Shown: positions 26,330 to 35,897, numbered from the stretch's first letter. The stretch is DNA of 64,000 bases from Lunatimonas sp. (GCF_020832325.1 NZ_JAFIEU010000050.1:62001-126000), one strand, 5' to 3'. Notes: generated by a model not told the origin, from the sequence alone. Made by a program: numbers and translations.

Positions 26330-26724
26330 CCTTTTTCTACCGTTTCCTTCAATTCTTTGACCTTTTCTAGCGTGAGGGGTTTGAAAATGTAACCGCTCAC
26401 AAACGGGTAGGCATTTGCCCGGTCAATTTCTTCCTGGTTTATGGAAGAGGAGACCACGTATATTTTTACTTCCCTTTTTAGGTTTCGTTTCTCATACTCT
26501 TCCAGAAACTGCCAGCCATTCATGATGGGCATATTAATATCTACCAGCAAAACTTCCGGAAAATTTTCACCTTCTGATATGGCCATCAAACCTTCGATCG
26601 CTTCCTGACCGTTCTTGTAAAAAAGGCTGTTTTCCGAAAAATGGGTAAACTCAAACAGCTTTTTAATGCCGAAATTATAGAGTGGATCGTCATCAATGAC
26701 ACATGCTAGTTTAATTTTTGACAT
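26326..26724 (-). CDS. Single-domain response regulator (CheY-like receiver)
   Basis: A 132-residue stand-alone receiver domain with no output domain. Start 26724 puts the first strand at the N-terminus (KIKLACVIDDDPLYNFG, acidic Asp triplet); the longer frame adds 40 unrelated residues. The phosphoacceptor Asp is in EVLLVDINMPIMNGW, the conserved Thr/Ser position in YVVSSSINQEE and the Lys in GYIFKPLT. It converges with and overlaps by four bases the GH3-hydrolase gene. There is no kinase next to it; hybrid kinases with HPt, such as that at 58.4-60.9 kb, are possible donors. Such receivers in Bacteroidota typically act by protein contact. Confidence 0.92.
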   Translation of the reverse strand: MSKIKLACVIDDDPLYNFGIKKLFEFTHFSENSLFYKNGQEAIEGLMAISEGENFPEVLLVDINMPIMNGWQFLEEYEKRNLKREVKIYVVSSSINQEEIDRANAYPFVSGYIFKPLTLEKVKELKETVEKG

Positions 26725-27013
26725 AAAAATTACGGAGTTGATTACTACAATTTTGTAACTGGAAAGTTGCGTGAACGAATGTCTATAAAGCGCACGGTTG
26801 TTTTTTGAAAATTTTAGGAAATGTATAAAAAAAAATGGTCTCAATCAATGAAGTGATGTTTTGTTCTATTTAATATCGTAATCATTTTAAGTAAGTCAGA
26901 TTCGCTACCTTATTGGATTCTCCCGTGATTTTTCAATTTTATGTAGTTGATGGGGGTATGATTGGCGAATTTTGGTTAATTTTCCATCCAAATCAATCTA
27001 TAAACCAAAAACA

Positions 27014-27448
27014 ATGAAGAAAATCTATATCCCTATTCTCGGCAGTCTTTTTATGGTTGCATTGCTGTGGGCATGTAGCCCTGCCAACGAAGGCAAAAAC
27101 GAACAGGAAGGTCAAACTACAACCCAACAAGTAAACATGGAAAAACCCTTATTAAGACACGTGGTTTTGTTGAAATTCAAAGACGAATCCTCCGCGGAAG
27201 ATATCAAAAAAGTAGAGCAGGCTTTCATTGCATTGAAGGATGAAATCAGCCTGATCAAGGATTTTGAGTGGGGAACAAACAATAGCCCAGAAGGTCTGAA
27301 CAAAGGCTTGACACACTGTTTCTTCGTTTCCTTTGAAACAGAAAAAGACCGCGACGATTACCTACCGCATCCTGCGCATAAAGCGTTCGTTGAGGTACTG
27401 ATGCCACATTTGGATGACGTGACTGTAGTGGATTATTGGGCAAAGTAG
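27014..27448 (+). CDS. Dabb (stress-responsive A/B barrel) domain lipoprotein
   Basis: A 144-residue lipoprotein with the lipidated Cys in ALLWACSPAN and a low-complexity Glu/Gln/Thr linker. The rest (about 40-144) is a Dabb domain: PLLRHVVLLKFKDESSAEDI, FEWGTNNSPEGLNKGLTHCF, DRDDYLPHPAHKAFVEVL and the closing VTVVDYWAK. The ferredoxin-like barrel is usually dimeric; members are often near sugar-oxidation genes in Bacteroidota, but no enzymatic role is established. Start 27014 is chosen because it places the signal at the N-terminus. A terminator follows immediately. Confidence 0.88.
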   Translation: MKKIYIPILGSLFMVALLWACSPANEGKNEQEGQTTTQQVNMEKPLLRHVVLLKFKDESSAEDIKKVEQAFIALKDEISLIKDFEWGTNNSPEGLNKGLTHCFFVSFETEKDRDDYLPHPAHKAFVEVLMPHLDDVTVVDYWAK

Positions 27449-27449
27449 A

Positions 27450-27485
27450 AAGTTGCGGTGGGGTTTAATCCACCGCAACTTTTTT
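27450..27485 (+). terminator. Intrinsic terminator after the Dabb gene
   Basis: AAGTTGCGGTGG (27450-27461), loop GGTTTAAT, CCACCGCAACTT (27470-27481), then T-run. It starts two bases past the stop. Confidence 0.9.
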
Positions 27486-27613
27486 CAGTTTTCCACCAGA
27501 ACTTTTTTTATAACATCGCTGGGACTGTTCAGTTCGTTCCAATTGCAGTCTATTTGCTTCTGTAGCAGGTATTCGACCTCAAAAATCAATCCATTCACAA
27601 ATATTTGGTCCAT
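27485..27613 (-). CDS. Possible small protein, 42 residues (second of two tiny ORFs behind the efflux operon)
   Basis: Not recognised. The peptide begins MDQIFVNGLIFEVEYLLQKQ, is acidic and looks amphipathic. It starts directly after, and in the same frame as, the stop of the preceding tiny ORF (TAA then ATG), so the pair is either two coupled small genes or one 81-codon gene broken by a stop. Its stop codon touches the terminator arm of the opposing Dabb gene. Coding status is uncertain. Confidence 0.3.
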   Translation of the reverse strand: MDQIFVNGLIFEVEYLLQKQIDCNWNELNSPSDVIKKVLVEN

Positions 27614-27730
27614 TTATAACTGCTCATGGAAATGGTTGAATTTCTTTCTTCCGGTAAGTTGAATGCCATAGCTGGAAAAGAGGTCAATCAATTGACGGAT
27701 CATTCGGATTTGATTGTTTTTTCTAGTCAT
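27614..27730 (-). CDS. Possible small basic protein, 38 residues (first of two tiny ORFs)
   Basis: Not recognised. Basic peptide beginning MTRKNNQIRMIRQLIDLF and ending HFHEQL. It follows the outer-membrane efflux gene by 25 bases on the same strand and so may be read through from that operon. No family resemblance that I can name. Confidence 0.3.
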   Translation of the reverse strand: MTRKNNQIRMIRQLIDLFSSYGIQLTGRKKFNHFHEQL

Positions 27731-27755
27731 AATACAGGATTATTTAAATGATTGC

Positions 27756-29198
27756 TTATTGCCAGCCACCTCCCAAAGCTCGGTACAGTTGACTGTAGTT
27801 CTGTAGTTTATCTACCCGAAGCTGCACATAGGCAAGCTCGGATTCCAGCGAGCGGCTCTGGGAGTTGATTACGTCTAAGTAGTCCGCATATCCGATTCGG
27901 AACATGGTAATGGCGTTGTCGATCGAACGTTTTTGGATATTCACTTCTTCGGACTTCAATGCGAGTTGTTCTCCCAGGAATTGAAAATCATTGACCAATC
28001 GAAGTATTTCCAAGTAGCTGATAAGTGCTGTCTGTTCATAATCCAGCAAAGCGATGCGTTGATCCGCCTTTGCAGTCTGATAGTATGCCTGAATTCTGTT
28101 TCGGTTGAATACAGGGGCCACTAGTCCTCCGCCGACTTGGTATACGGCGGATGCTGGGGTCTGGAAAAGCCTGCCAAAATCAAATGCATTAAAGCCTGCC
28201 AATCCCGCTATATTGAAAGTTGGGAAAAAGGCCGTGCGTGCGATGTTGGTCTGAAGGTTTTGTGCCTCGAGGTTCCGCTCTGCCGCGCGTACATCCGGTC
28301 TCAATCTCAGCAGATCGGCGGGAATCCCTAATTTCAATACCTCTGGCACACTGTCGGTCTGCTTTAAAAGTCGGACGTTCACATCCGCATCGGCTGATGC
28401 GGTCAGTTGCATCAACGTGAGGTTGGCATGCTGTAGCAATTTTCTTTTATCGAGCAACATACCTCTGGAGTTGAGCAATAATGCTTCAAATTGGTCGAGG
28501 GACAACTGACTGTCCTGTCCGGTTTCTTTGAGACTTTTACCCAATTCAAACTGTCGTTCCTGTATAGCAATGTTTTCCTCCAGGATACGGATTTCCTCAG
28601 ATAGGCCAGCTGCCAAGTAGTAGGTCTCAGCGATCGAGGCAATGAGGTTTGTCTTCGCCAAGGAATAGATTTCTTCCGATTCCATGTAACGAGCTAATGC
28701 CTGCTTTTTCTGCATGCTAAGTTTGCCCCAAATATCAATCTCCCAATTGAAGTCCAAGCCTAACGTGAAGTCCCTATACGGGTCAGGGATTTTTTTATCC
28801 TCGGGCACCGTTGGCGACTGATTGGAATCGGCGTTGCCAACCCCATCCATGGTATATTCTCCAAACCTCCTGATTCCCGTGCCAACGTAGGCATTCACTT
28901 CGGGAAGCTGTCCGAGTTTGGCTTGTCGCAGGTTGGCTTGAGCACGTTGAATAGCGTAGAACGTTTTTAGTACATCTTGGTTGTTTTCCAAGCCTTCCTG
29001 AATCAGCGCTTGCAATTGGGGGTCTTTGAAAAACTCCCGCCAATGAACCAAGGCCCAGCTATTAGTGTCCGCCTCGGCGCCAAGCGCAAATTCATCTGGT
29101 AGTGTAGCGGTAAGGAGGGGTTCTCTGCTCGGTGCACATCCAATCAGGAGTGGTATAAGCACCACAATACTGTATATCGAATACTTTGCAATTTTCAT
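27756..29198 (-). CDS. RND efflux outer-membrane lipoprotein (OprM/NodT type, TolC family)
   Basis: A 480-residue outer-membrane channel of a tripartite efflux pump. Lipoprotein signal with Cys in LLIGCAPSREPL. Two OEP repeats form the barrel and alpha tunnel: WREFFKDPQLQALIQEGLENNQD starts the first, and LRLRPDVRAAERNLEAQN starts the second. Long heptad-like helices lie between. It ends the operon adaptor - RND pump - channel, 52 bases after the pump gene, with a hairpin in the gap. Substrate is not visible; drugs, bile-like compounds or solvents are typical. Confidence 0.94.
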   Translation of the reverse strand: MKIAKYSIYSIVVLIPLLIGCAPSREPLLTATLPDEFALGAEADTNSWALVHWREFFKDPQLQALIQEGLENNQDVLKTFYAIQRAQANLRQAKLGQLPEVNAYVGTGIRRFGEYTMDGVGNADSNQSPTVPEDKKIPDPYRDFTLGLDFNWEIDIWGKLSMQKKQALARYMESEEIYSLAKTNLIASIAETYYLAAGLSEEIRILEENIAIQERQFELGKSLKETGQDSQLSLDQFEALLLNSRGMLLDKRKLLQHANLTLMQLTASADADVNVRLLKQTDSVPEVLKLGIPADLLRLRPDVRAAERNLEAQNLQTNIARTAFFPTFNIAGLAGFNAFDFGRLFQTPASAVYQVGGGLVAPVFNRNRIQAYYQTAKADQRIALLDYEQTALISYLEILRLVNDFQFLGEQLALKSEEVNIQKRSIDNAITMFRIGYADYLDVINSQSRSLESELAYVQLRVDKLQNYSQLYRALGGGWQ

Positions 29199-29213
29199 TT
29201 TTTTATAATTCTA

Positions 29214-29240
29214 GGCGGAGAAAGCAATCGTTTCTCCGCC
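29214..29240 (-). promoter_or_regulatory. Intra-operon hairpin between RND pump and outer-membrane channel genes
   Basis: GGCGGAGAAA (29214-29223) and TTTCTCCGCC (29231-29240) are perfect ten-base arms with a seven-base loop. On the transcribed strand it is followed by A-rich, not T-rich, sequence, so it is unlikely to terminate fully. Confidence 0.5.
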
Positions 29241-29250
29241 ATGGTATGTA

Positions 29251-32200
29251 TCAGATGTTCTTTAATTCCGCAACAAATTCTTCCGCAGGCATCGGCTTTT
29301 CTGATTTCTTCAGTGCAGTGGCCCACGATTCAAATACATAGTATAGGCCTGGGATCAGTACGATTCCCACCAAGGTTCCAATCAGCATGCCGCCCGCAGC
29401 CGCAGTACCGATGGTTCGATTGCCTATGGCGCCAGCCCCGGATGCAATAGTCAGTGGAATCAGTCCGCTAATGAAAGCGAAGGAGGTCATCAATATGGGC
29501 CTCAGCCTTTCAACCGCACCGTTAACGGCGGATTCTAGGATTCCCATTCCCTTTTGGCGTGACTGCACGGCAATCTCGATGATCAGGATGGCATTTTTAC
29601 CCAGTAGACCGATGAGCATAATCAGTGACACCTGCGCATAAATGTTGTTTTCCAATCCCGTCAATTTTAACAATAGAAAGGATCCAAAAACCCCCGCAGG
29701 CAAGGAAAGGATAACCGGGAAGGGTAGGAGGTAACTCTCGTATTGGGCAGCCAACAACAGGTATACGAATACCAAGCAAATCAGGAAAATGTAAATTGCC
29801 TGATTGCCCGAGTCGATCTGTTCCCGGGTAATTCCAGACCAATCAATGTCAAATCCTCTGGGTAAAATAGCCAAGGCGGTTTCCTCCACTGCTTTGATTG
29901 CATCTCCACTGGAGTATCCCTCTGCCGCATCTCCATTGATCATCGCAGACAAGAACATGTTGTACCTGCTGATCTGTTCCGGACCATATACACGCTCCAT
30001 GGTGACAAAATTGGAATAGGGTACCATTTCCCCCTGATTGTTTTTGGTATACATCCGCAACAGGGATTCGGGGTTGGTCCGATATTCGGGCAGGGCTTGT
30101 ATCATCACCTTGTACATCATGCCGTAGCGAATAAAGTTGGATGAGTAAAAGCTACCTATATAGCTTTGCAGAATGTCCATGGATTCATCTACCGACACCC
30201 CAAGCTTGGCCGCTTTGTCATGATCTACGCGAAGGAGGTATTGTGGAAAGCTAGGGTCAAAGTTGGTAAAAACTTCTTTTAGCTCCGGTCGGGTGTTTAG
30301 TTCCTCCAGAAAATCATCGATGGTCTCTGCTGTTCGGTCCAATGAACCACCCGTTTTATCTTGTATCCTCAGCTCAAATCCGGATGCATTACCAAAGCCT
30401 GGTACCGGTGGCGGAGCAAAAAACTGGATTTCAGCTCCTGTGATGTGGGCTGTTCTTTCTTGGTATTTGGAGATCAGTTCGTTTACGCCCTGTTCTCGAT
30501 CTCCCCAATCCACCAAATTAATCATTCCCATGCCAAAGGAGGCACCTGCTGTTTCAGTCAGTAGACTGTATCCGGCCAAGGTGGATACGGTTTCTACTTC
30601 CTCAAATGGCAATAGCGCCGCTTGGATGTCATCCATGACCTGTTGCGTACGTTCTACGGTAGATCCCGGAGGCGTGGTCACGCTGACGTAAACCATCCCT
30701 TGGTCTTCATTGGGAATAAACCCGGTGGGCAGGATGCTTGCCACACCGAAAGTCAGCAAGAAAAACAGAACCAAAATCCCAAAGGTCACAGATTTTCTTC
30801 CCGCAGTACCGCCGATAAATCGACCATATTTTTCTGAAAAGCGATCGTATTTTTCGTTGAAGCTGGTAAAGAACCTGCTTAACCATCCCTTTTTGTCTTC
30901 ATGATGTACGGGTTTCAAAAGCAGGCTGCAAAGTGCCGGAGACAGGGTGAGCGCGTTGATACCGGAAATGACAATGGCGATCGCCAAGGTCAATGAAAAT
31001 TGCCGGTAAAAGATGCCCACCGGTCCGCTCATAAAGCCTGCCGGAACAAACACGGCGGACATTACGAGTGTGATCGCTATAATAGCTCCCCCAATTTCCT
31101 TCATGGCAGCAAAGGTGGCATCTTTCGCATTCAAGCCGTCTTTGTGCATTTTCACGTGAACGGCTTCGACCACCACAATGGCATTGTCAACCACGATTCC
31201 GATGGCCAACACCATCGCAAACAGGGTCAGTAGGTTCAGCGAAAAGCCGAATAGGTTCATGAAAAAGAAGGTACCTATCAACGATACCGGAACCGCAATT
31301 GCCGGAATCAGGGTAGATCGGAAGTCTTGGAGAAAGATAAAAACCACTAGAGATACGAGCAAAAAGGCCTCTATCAACGTTTTAACCACCTCGAAGATGG
31401 ACGCATCCAAAAATCGAGATACGTCGTAGGAAACGTTATATTCCATGCCGGGAGGAAACGAGGTACCCTCCAATTCCTCCATTTTGTCCTTTATGTTTTG
31501 AATTACCTCTCGGGCATTCGAGCCGGGGCGCTGCTTGATCATGATCGAAGCGGAAGGCCTTCCGTCGGTCGTTGAGACCATGCTGTATTCCTGCGATCCA
31601 AATTCCACTTCGGCTACATCTTTGAGTTTTAGCAGAGAGCCATCCGGAAGTGCCTTCAAGGTGATGTTTTCGTACTCCTCCTCCGTATTGAATTTGCCGG
31701 TGTACTTTAACACATATTGTAGTGCCTGCGGCTCCCGATCTGAACTGATGCCGGATTTACCGGGAGCAGCTTCCACGTTTTGCTTTCGGATCGCTTGATT
31801 AACATCCAGCGGTGTCAGCCCATAGGAAACCAGTCGGTCAGGTTTCAGCCATATCCTCATCGAATAGTCCCTGAATCCCATGATCTGCGCAAAACCCACC
31901 CCGTCGATCCGTTTTAGTTCGGGCAGAATGTTGATGTCCGCAAAGTTGTATACAAACCGCTCGTCCTGCGTGGTGTCCGTGGTCATCAGGTTTAGGTAGA
32001 GCAGCATGGAGTTGACTTCCTTTTCTGTCTGAACTCCAGCTCGGATGACTTCTTCTGGAAGCTCATCCAACACTGTCGAAACCCGGTTTTGCACATTAAC
32101 CGCAGCCAGGTCCGGGTCGGTCCCCACTTGGAAGTACACCGTGATCAATGAAACACCATCGTTTGTGTTTACCGAGGTCATATAGGTCATGTTCGGGACA

Positions 32201-32412
32201 CCGTTGATGGCACGTTCTAGCGGTGTGGCCACCGCTTTCGTCAATACATCTGCATTAGCTCCGGTATATTTAGCCGTTACCGTGACCGAGGGAGGCACAA
32301 TTTCTGGAAATTGGGTTACCGGTAGGGACACCAATGCCAACAATCCTAGCAGCGTAATCAATACAGATATTACGGTGGATAGGATCGGCCTTTTGATAAA
32401 TATATCAAACAT
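29251..32412 (-). CDS. RND multidrug efflux pump, HAE-1 family (AcrB/MexB-like)
   Basis: A 1053-residue proton-driven inner-membrane pump. Twelve helices with two large periplasmic loops; N-terminus FIKRPILSTVISVLITLLGL is the standard RND first helix. The proton-relay region of TM4 reads AIGIVVDNAIVVVEAV, with the essential Asp, followed by MKEIGGAIIAITLVMSAVFVP. The TM10-12 part has GLLGKNAILIIEIA, with the relay Lys, and RLRPILMTSFAFISGLIPL. The length equals AcrB. It lies between its periplasmic adaptor (22 bases upstream) and its outer-membrane channel, so a complete tripartite system is encoded. No adjacent repressor gene is seen. Confidence 0.97.
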   Translation of the reverse strand: MFDIFIKRPILSTVISVLITLLGLLALVSLPVTQFPEIVPPSVTVTAKYTGANADVLTKAVATPLERAINGVPNMTYMTSVNTNDGVSLITVYFQVGTDPDLAAVNVQNRVSTVLDELPEEVIRAGVQTEKEVNSMLLYLNLMTTDTTQDERFVYNFADINILPELKRIDGVGFAQIMGFRDYSMRIWLKPDRLVSYGLTPLDVNQAIRKQNVEAAPGKSGISSDREPQALQYVLKYTGKFNTEEEYENITLKALPDGSLLKLKDVAEVEFGSQEYSMVSTTDGRPSASIMIKQRPGSNAREVIQNIKDKMEELEGTSFPPGMEYNVSYDVSRFLDASIFEVVKTLIEAFLLVSLVVFIFLQDFRSTLIPAIAVPVSLIGTFFFMNLFGFSLNLLTLFAMVLAIGIVVDNAIVVVEAVHVKMHKDGLNAKDATFAAMKEIGGAIIAITLVMSAVFVPAGFMSGPVGIFYRQFSLTLAIAIVISGINALTLSPALCSLLLKPVHHEDKKGWLSRFFTSFNEKYDRFSEKYGRFIGGTAGRKSVTFGILVLFFLLTFGVASILPTGFIPNEDQGMVYVSVTTPPGSTVERTQQVMDDIQAALLPFEEVETVSTLAGYSLLTETAGASFGMGMINLVDWGDREQGVNELISKYQERTAHITGAEIQFFAPPPVPGFGNASGFELRIQDKTGGSLDRTAETIDDFLEELNTRPELKEVFTNFDPSFPQYLLRVDHDKAAKLGVSVDESMDILQSYIGSFYSSNFIRYGMMYKVMIQALPEYRTNPESLLRMYTKNNQGEMVPYSNFVTMERVYGPEQISRYNMFLSAMINGDAAEGYSSGDAIKAVEETALAILPRGFDIDWSGITREQIDSGNQAIYIFLICLVFVYLLLAAQYESYLLPFPVILSLPAGVFGSFLLLKLTGLENNIYAQVSLIMLIGLLGKNAILIIEIAVQSRQKGMGILESAVNGAVERLRPILMTSFAFISGLIPLTIASGAGAIGNRTIGTAAAGGMLIGTLVGIVLIPGLYYVFESWATALKKSEKPMPAEEFVAELKNI

Positions 32413-32434
32413 CTTAAGTTGCCTTTAAGGAATG

Positions 32435-33676
32435 TTATAAAGTAGCTTGGGCAATGGTTTCCAACGTCTCGTATACATCGTTGGGGCTGGTTTCTTGGGG
32501 ATTTACTGCCACTCCGTCTTTCAGTAGCTGTATACCCTCCAATATGATCCGGTCGCCCTCTTGGAAGTCGTCAGCGATGTAAAATAAGCCATATCTACCT
32601 TTGGGTCGGAAGCTTCTGATTTGTGCTTTGTTGTCGGCATCAACCAAATAGATATATGTGTAATCCTGTATTTCAAAAGTCGCTTTTTGCGGAATCAGGA
32701 AGATGTTCTCCAGCGGTTTGGTCATTTGAACCTTGCCACTGGCACCGTGCTTCAGCAGGCCATCTGGGTTCGGAAATCGCACCCTGAGCGCAATAGATCC
32801 CGTTCCTTTTTCAAAATCTGCCTCCATGGTCTCCACTTTTCCGACGTGTTGGTATAGCTGACCGTCGGAAAGAATTAGCGTAATTTCTTCCTTTTCTTCT
32901 TCTAAGGTTGCCTCTAGCGCGTGCCTAAGTCCCTCTGTAGACTCTTTTTTGAAGTTTTCCCGATCGATCCGGCCTCGCATGTATTCCAAGTACTCGTTCT
33001 CTGTGATTTTGTAGTACGCAAAGATTTCATCGATATCCGTGATATTGGTAAGTAAGTCGCCGCTATTGATCAAGCTTCCCGTTTTGTAGGGGATTCGGTC
33101 CACCATGCCATCAAAGGGGGCTCGTATGGTTGTGTAGGATAGTCCTAATCGGGCATTTTTAAGCATGGCCTCGGATTCCATGATGGCGGACCGGGCCATA
33201 TCTAACCTAGATTGGGCAAGCTCTAATTCCGAAGATGAAAAGATGTTTTTATCTACCAGTATTTTCAGCCGTTCAACCTCCAAAGAAGCCCCTTTTTCTT
33301 CCGCTTTTGACTGCATGAGCTTAGCGGTGGCAGAGTTTACCAGCTCGTTGTACTCCGTTGAGGATAGCTGAAACAAGGGCTGATCTTTTCGGACAATCTC
33401 GCCTTCGTCTACGTATATTTTTTCTACGAAGCCCTGAATTTTTGATCGTACCTCCACAAACTGCCGCGCTTGAATGTCAGCTACATACGTTTGGGGTATT
33501 TCGATGGTCATTTGTTCCAGTGAGAGCACTGGGATTTCCAATAATTTATTTGCTTGGTTGTCTTTACTGTTTCCAGAACTACACGAACTGATCAACACTA
33601 CAAGGACGATCAACATACTGGTGGGCAGGTAGCGATTAGCGGCCAAAGCCCCTGAAAAGGAAAAGGAATGTTCCAT
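32435..33676 (-). CDS. RND efflux periplasmic adaptor (membrane fusion protein)
   Basis: A 413-residue lipoprotein linking pump to channel. Start 33676 is chosen over 33736 because it brings the signal (SMLIVLVVLISSCSSGNSK, lipidated Cys) nearer the N-terminus. Order: lipoyl half (QARQFVEVRSKIQGFVEKIYVDEGEIVRKDQPLF), alpha-helical hairpin (NSATAKLMQSKAEEKGASLEVERL), second lipoyl half (YTTIRAPFDGMVDRIPYKTGSL), beta barrel and membrane-proximal domain (PQKATFEIQDYTYIYLVD). First gene of the operon. TTG, 17 bases, TATTTTTA just upstream (around 33695-33725) is a weak promoter match. Confidence 0.94.
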   Translation of the reverse strand: MEHSFSFSGALAANRYLPTSMLIVLVVLISSCSSGNSKDNQANKLLEIPVLSLEQMTIEIPQTYVADIQARQFVEVRSKIQGFVEKIYVDEGEIVRKDQPLFQLSSTEYNELVNSATAKLMQSKAEEKGASLEVERLKILVDKNIFSSSELELAQSRLDMARSAIMESEAMLKNARLGLSYTTIRAPFDGMVDRIPYKTGSLINSGDLLTNITDIDEIFAYYKITENEYLEYMRGRIDRENFKKESTEGLRHALEATLEEEKEEITLILSDGQLYQHVGKVETMEADFEKGTGSIALRVRFPNPDGLLKHGASGKVQMTKPLENIFLIPQKATFEIQDYTYIYLVDADNKAQIRSFRPKGRYGLFYIADDFQEGDRIILEGIQLLKDGVAVNPQETSPNDVYETLETIAQATL

Positions 33677-33833
33677 GGATAGTATAAGTAAGAAGGTATT
33701 AGTTTTTTTAAAAATAGCATGATAGAACACACTCAAGCCGAGATTTACGTTTGTTCAATAAAGCTTGAGGAGTTGTTCGGGCAGCAGAGATCCTAAAAAC
33801 GGACTCGCTGAAAACTAACTGGAAATAAAAAAA

Positions 33834-34193
33834 TCAAGGAGCGTTCTTACAAATGACCACCTTTACGAGGTTGGACATTAGAGGGTGTAGCAGTGTGTGA
33901 CTTATCTGGTTTAACTGCGCGTCAGATAAGGGAAAGGAAATTTTCTTGCTAAAATCAATGGTAAAGGGAGATACATCGGCAATCCGCTGAAGGCTCGAGA
34001 AGCTAACGGTATTGTTTCGAATGAGCGATGTGGGAAAATCTACAAAATCGTAATCAATCTCTGCAATTTGGACATCTTGGTGGATAAATTCGTGATCCGC
34101 GTCGTCCCCGTCTGCAACAGATAGGCACACCAAAAAAACAGCCAAAAAATTGGTGAGGACATTCTTTAATAAAAATTGCAAGAAACGATTCAT
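33834..34193 (-). CDS. Hypothetical exported protein, 119 residues
   Basis: Not recognised. An N-terminal signal peptide or anchor is visible (LLKNVLTNFLAVFLVCLSVADG), followed by an acidic stretch (DGDDADHEFIHQDVQIAEIDYD) and a mixed region ending in VVICKNAP. It stands alone between the efflux adaptor and the symporter, all on minus, with about 100-base gaps. An exact TAnnTTTG element lies 17 bases before its ATG. The name assigned should stay hypothetical. Confidence 0.6.
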   Translation of the reverse strand: MNRFLQFLLKNVLTNFLAVFLVCLSVADGDDADHEFIHQDVQIAEIDYDFVDFPTSLIRNNTVSFSSLQRIADVSPFTIDFSKKISFPLSDAQLNQISHTLLHPLMSNLVKVVICKNAP

Positions 34194-34209
34194 CTTTTTA
34201 ATTAAACCG

Positions 34210-34217
34210 CAAAATTA
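34210..34217 (-). promoter_or_regulatory. Candidate -7 element for the 119-residue exported protein
   Basis: TAATTTTG on minus matches TAnnTTTG, 17 bases before the ATG at 34193. No clear TTG at -33. Confidence 0.3.
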
Positions 34218-34293
34218 ATGAGATTATCTAAAATTAACGCATTCATCTCCTAAATAGTTTTTTTGAAGATAAAGTTTCCTAAAGTGGAAAAAT

Positions 34294-35868
34294 TTATTGT
34301 GCTAACCATACGTAGATCAATACAACGCAGATAACCAAAATGAGGGCCAGGGGTTTTGCATACTTCCATTCCTTTAAGTCTAGGCCAGATGTATTTATAT
34401 GAACGGGGCGGACCTTCGCGGGGTATTTTATACTGACCAAATACATGGCTACCATGTTAATGACAAACTCAATGCCCCAAATATGAATAAAATGGATGTT
34501 CAATTCTAGAATAAAGGTGGTAAGGAGGTAAAAGGAGAGGCCAAGAATCAATCCCACTTTGGCACCTTCCGCGGAAATTTTCGGAATAAAAAAGCCTGCA
34601 ATCAGAATGGAGGCGATGGGAATAAAGAAAATCCCATTTAACTGTTGCATCAGTTGGTACAAGCCTTCCGGAGCATTTCCTACCAGCGGGGCCACCAGAA
34701 TGGCCGTTGCCGCCAATACAATGGAGCTGATTCTGCCCACCCGTACCAATGTCTTATCCGTAGCAGTTGGAGAGATGAATTTTTTGAAAATATCTAAGCT
34801 GAAAATCGTAGCGGCCGAATTCAGGACGCTATTGAATGTGCTTAGTATAGCTCCTAAGACCACAGCCGCAAAAAAACCAATCAAACTCAAAGGCAGTACC
34901 TTCATCAATAAAACCGGGTAGATAAAGTCCTGATCTTCGTAGTACTGTTCGCCGTAGTAATAAAATGCAATTATACCCGGCAATACAATGATCAAAGGAA
35001 TTAGGATTTTAAAAATGCCCGTAAATAGAAGACCTTTTTGCGCCTCAGCCATATTTTTTGCACCTAGTGCCCGCTGTATGATGGTCTGATTCATGCCCCA
35101 AAAATAAATCTGATTGATCATCAGTCCGGTAAAAAGCGTACTGAACGGAAGTACAGAATCTTCTGTACCGATCACATTGAATTTTTCGGGTGCTGCATCG
35201 TATACTTTTTTAATCCCCTCCATGACACTTCCGTCACCGATATCCCATAAGGCAAATACCGGCACCATGAGACCCCCAATAACCAGTCCAATGGCATTGA
35301 TGGAGTCAGAGAATGCCACGGCCTTTAACCCGCCAAAAATGGCATAGATAGATCCTACTACACCAATGACGATTACGGTAATCCAAATTCCCTCTCCCTT
35401 GCTGACCTCTAAGACTTCCGACACATTAAAGATGCTTTCCAGGTTGATGGCACCTGTATACAGGACAATGGGCAACAAGGTTACCACAAAAGACAGCATC
35501 AGCAGAAAGGCAACAATAGCTTTAGTCGTTCCGTCGTACCGGTTTTCCAAGTATTGGGGAATCGTGGTCAATCCCATTCTAAGGTAGATGGGTAAAAAGT
35601 ACAAAGCGGCGATTACCAAGGCAATGGCTGAGGTAACTTCCCAGGCGATGATGATCATACCGTTTTTGTAAGCGGACCCGTTCATGCCGATAAGATGTTC
35701 GGTGGAAATATTCGTGAGGATCATCGAACCTGCGATAACTCCCCCGGTGAGCGTTCTACCGCCTAAAAAGTATCCGTCACGGGAATGAATATCATCTTTC
35801 CGTAATTTGTACCAAGATAAAAAAGCAACAAACAGGGTAAATCCTACGAAGGAAATAACAGTGAGCAT
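34294..35868 (-). CDS. Sodium:solute symporter (SSS family, SGLT-like), probable myo-inositol transporter
   Basis: A 524-residue inner-membrane cotransporter with about 14 helices. SGLT-like features: SRDGYFLGGRTLTGGVIAGSMILTN, STEHLIGMNGSAYKNGM, YRLPQ-like turn (GLTTIPQYLENRYDG), FGGLKAVAFSDSINAIGLVIGG and NQTIIQRALGAKNMAEAQKG. The gene follows the myo-inositol oxygenase gene on the same strand with a 118-base gap containing a hairpin, so it probably imports inositol or a related sugar for it. The substrate is inferred from context only. Confidence 0.9.
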   Translation of the reverse strand: MLTVISFVGFTLFVAFLSWYKLRKDDIHSRDGYFLGGRTLTGGVIAGSMILTNISTEHLIGMNGSAYKNGMIIIAWEVTSAIALVIAALYFLPIYLRMGLTTIPQYLENRYDGTTKAIVAFLLMLSFVVTLLPIVLYTGAINLESIFNVSEVLEVSKGEGIWITVIVIGVVGSIYAIFGGLKAVAFSDSINAIGLVIGGLMVPVFALWDIGDGSVMEGIKKVYDAAPEKFNVIGTEDSVLPFSTLFTGLMINQIYFWGMNQTIIQRALGAKNMAEAQKGLLFTGIFKILIPLIIVLPGIIAFYYYGEQYYEDQDFIYPVLLMKVLPLSLIGFFAAVVLGAILSTFNSVLNSAATIFSLDIFKKFISPTATDKTLVRVGRISSIVLAATAILVAPLVGNAPEGLYQLMQQLNGIFFIPIASILIAGFFIPKISAEGAKVGLILGLSFYLLTTFILELNIHFIHIWGIEFVINMVAMYLVSIKYPAKVRPVHINTSGLDLKEWKYAKPLALILVICVVLIYVWLAQ

Positions 35869-35897
35869 GTGCCGGTAGGTGGTTAGGTTATAAAATT

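Noticed and set aside
30263-30691. 142-codon plus-strand frame opposite the RND pump
   Set aside because: One of many antisense frames across the high-complexity pump gene; no family features.
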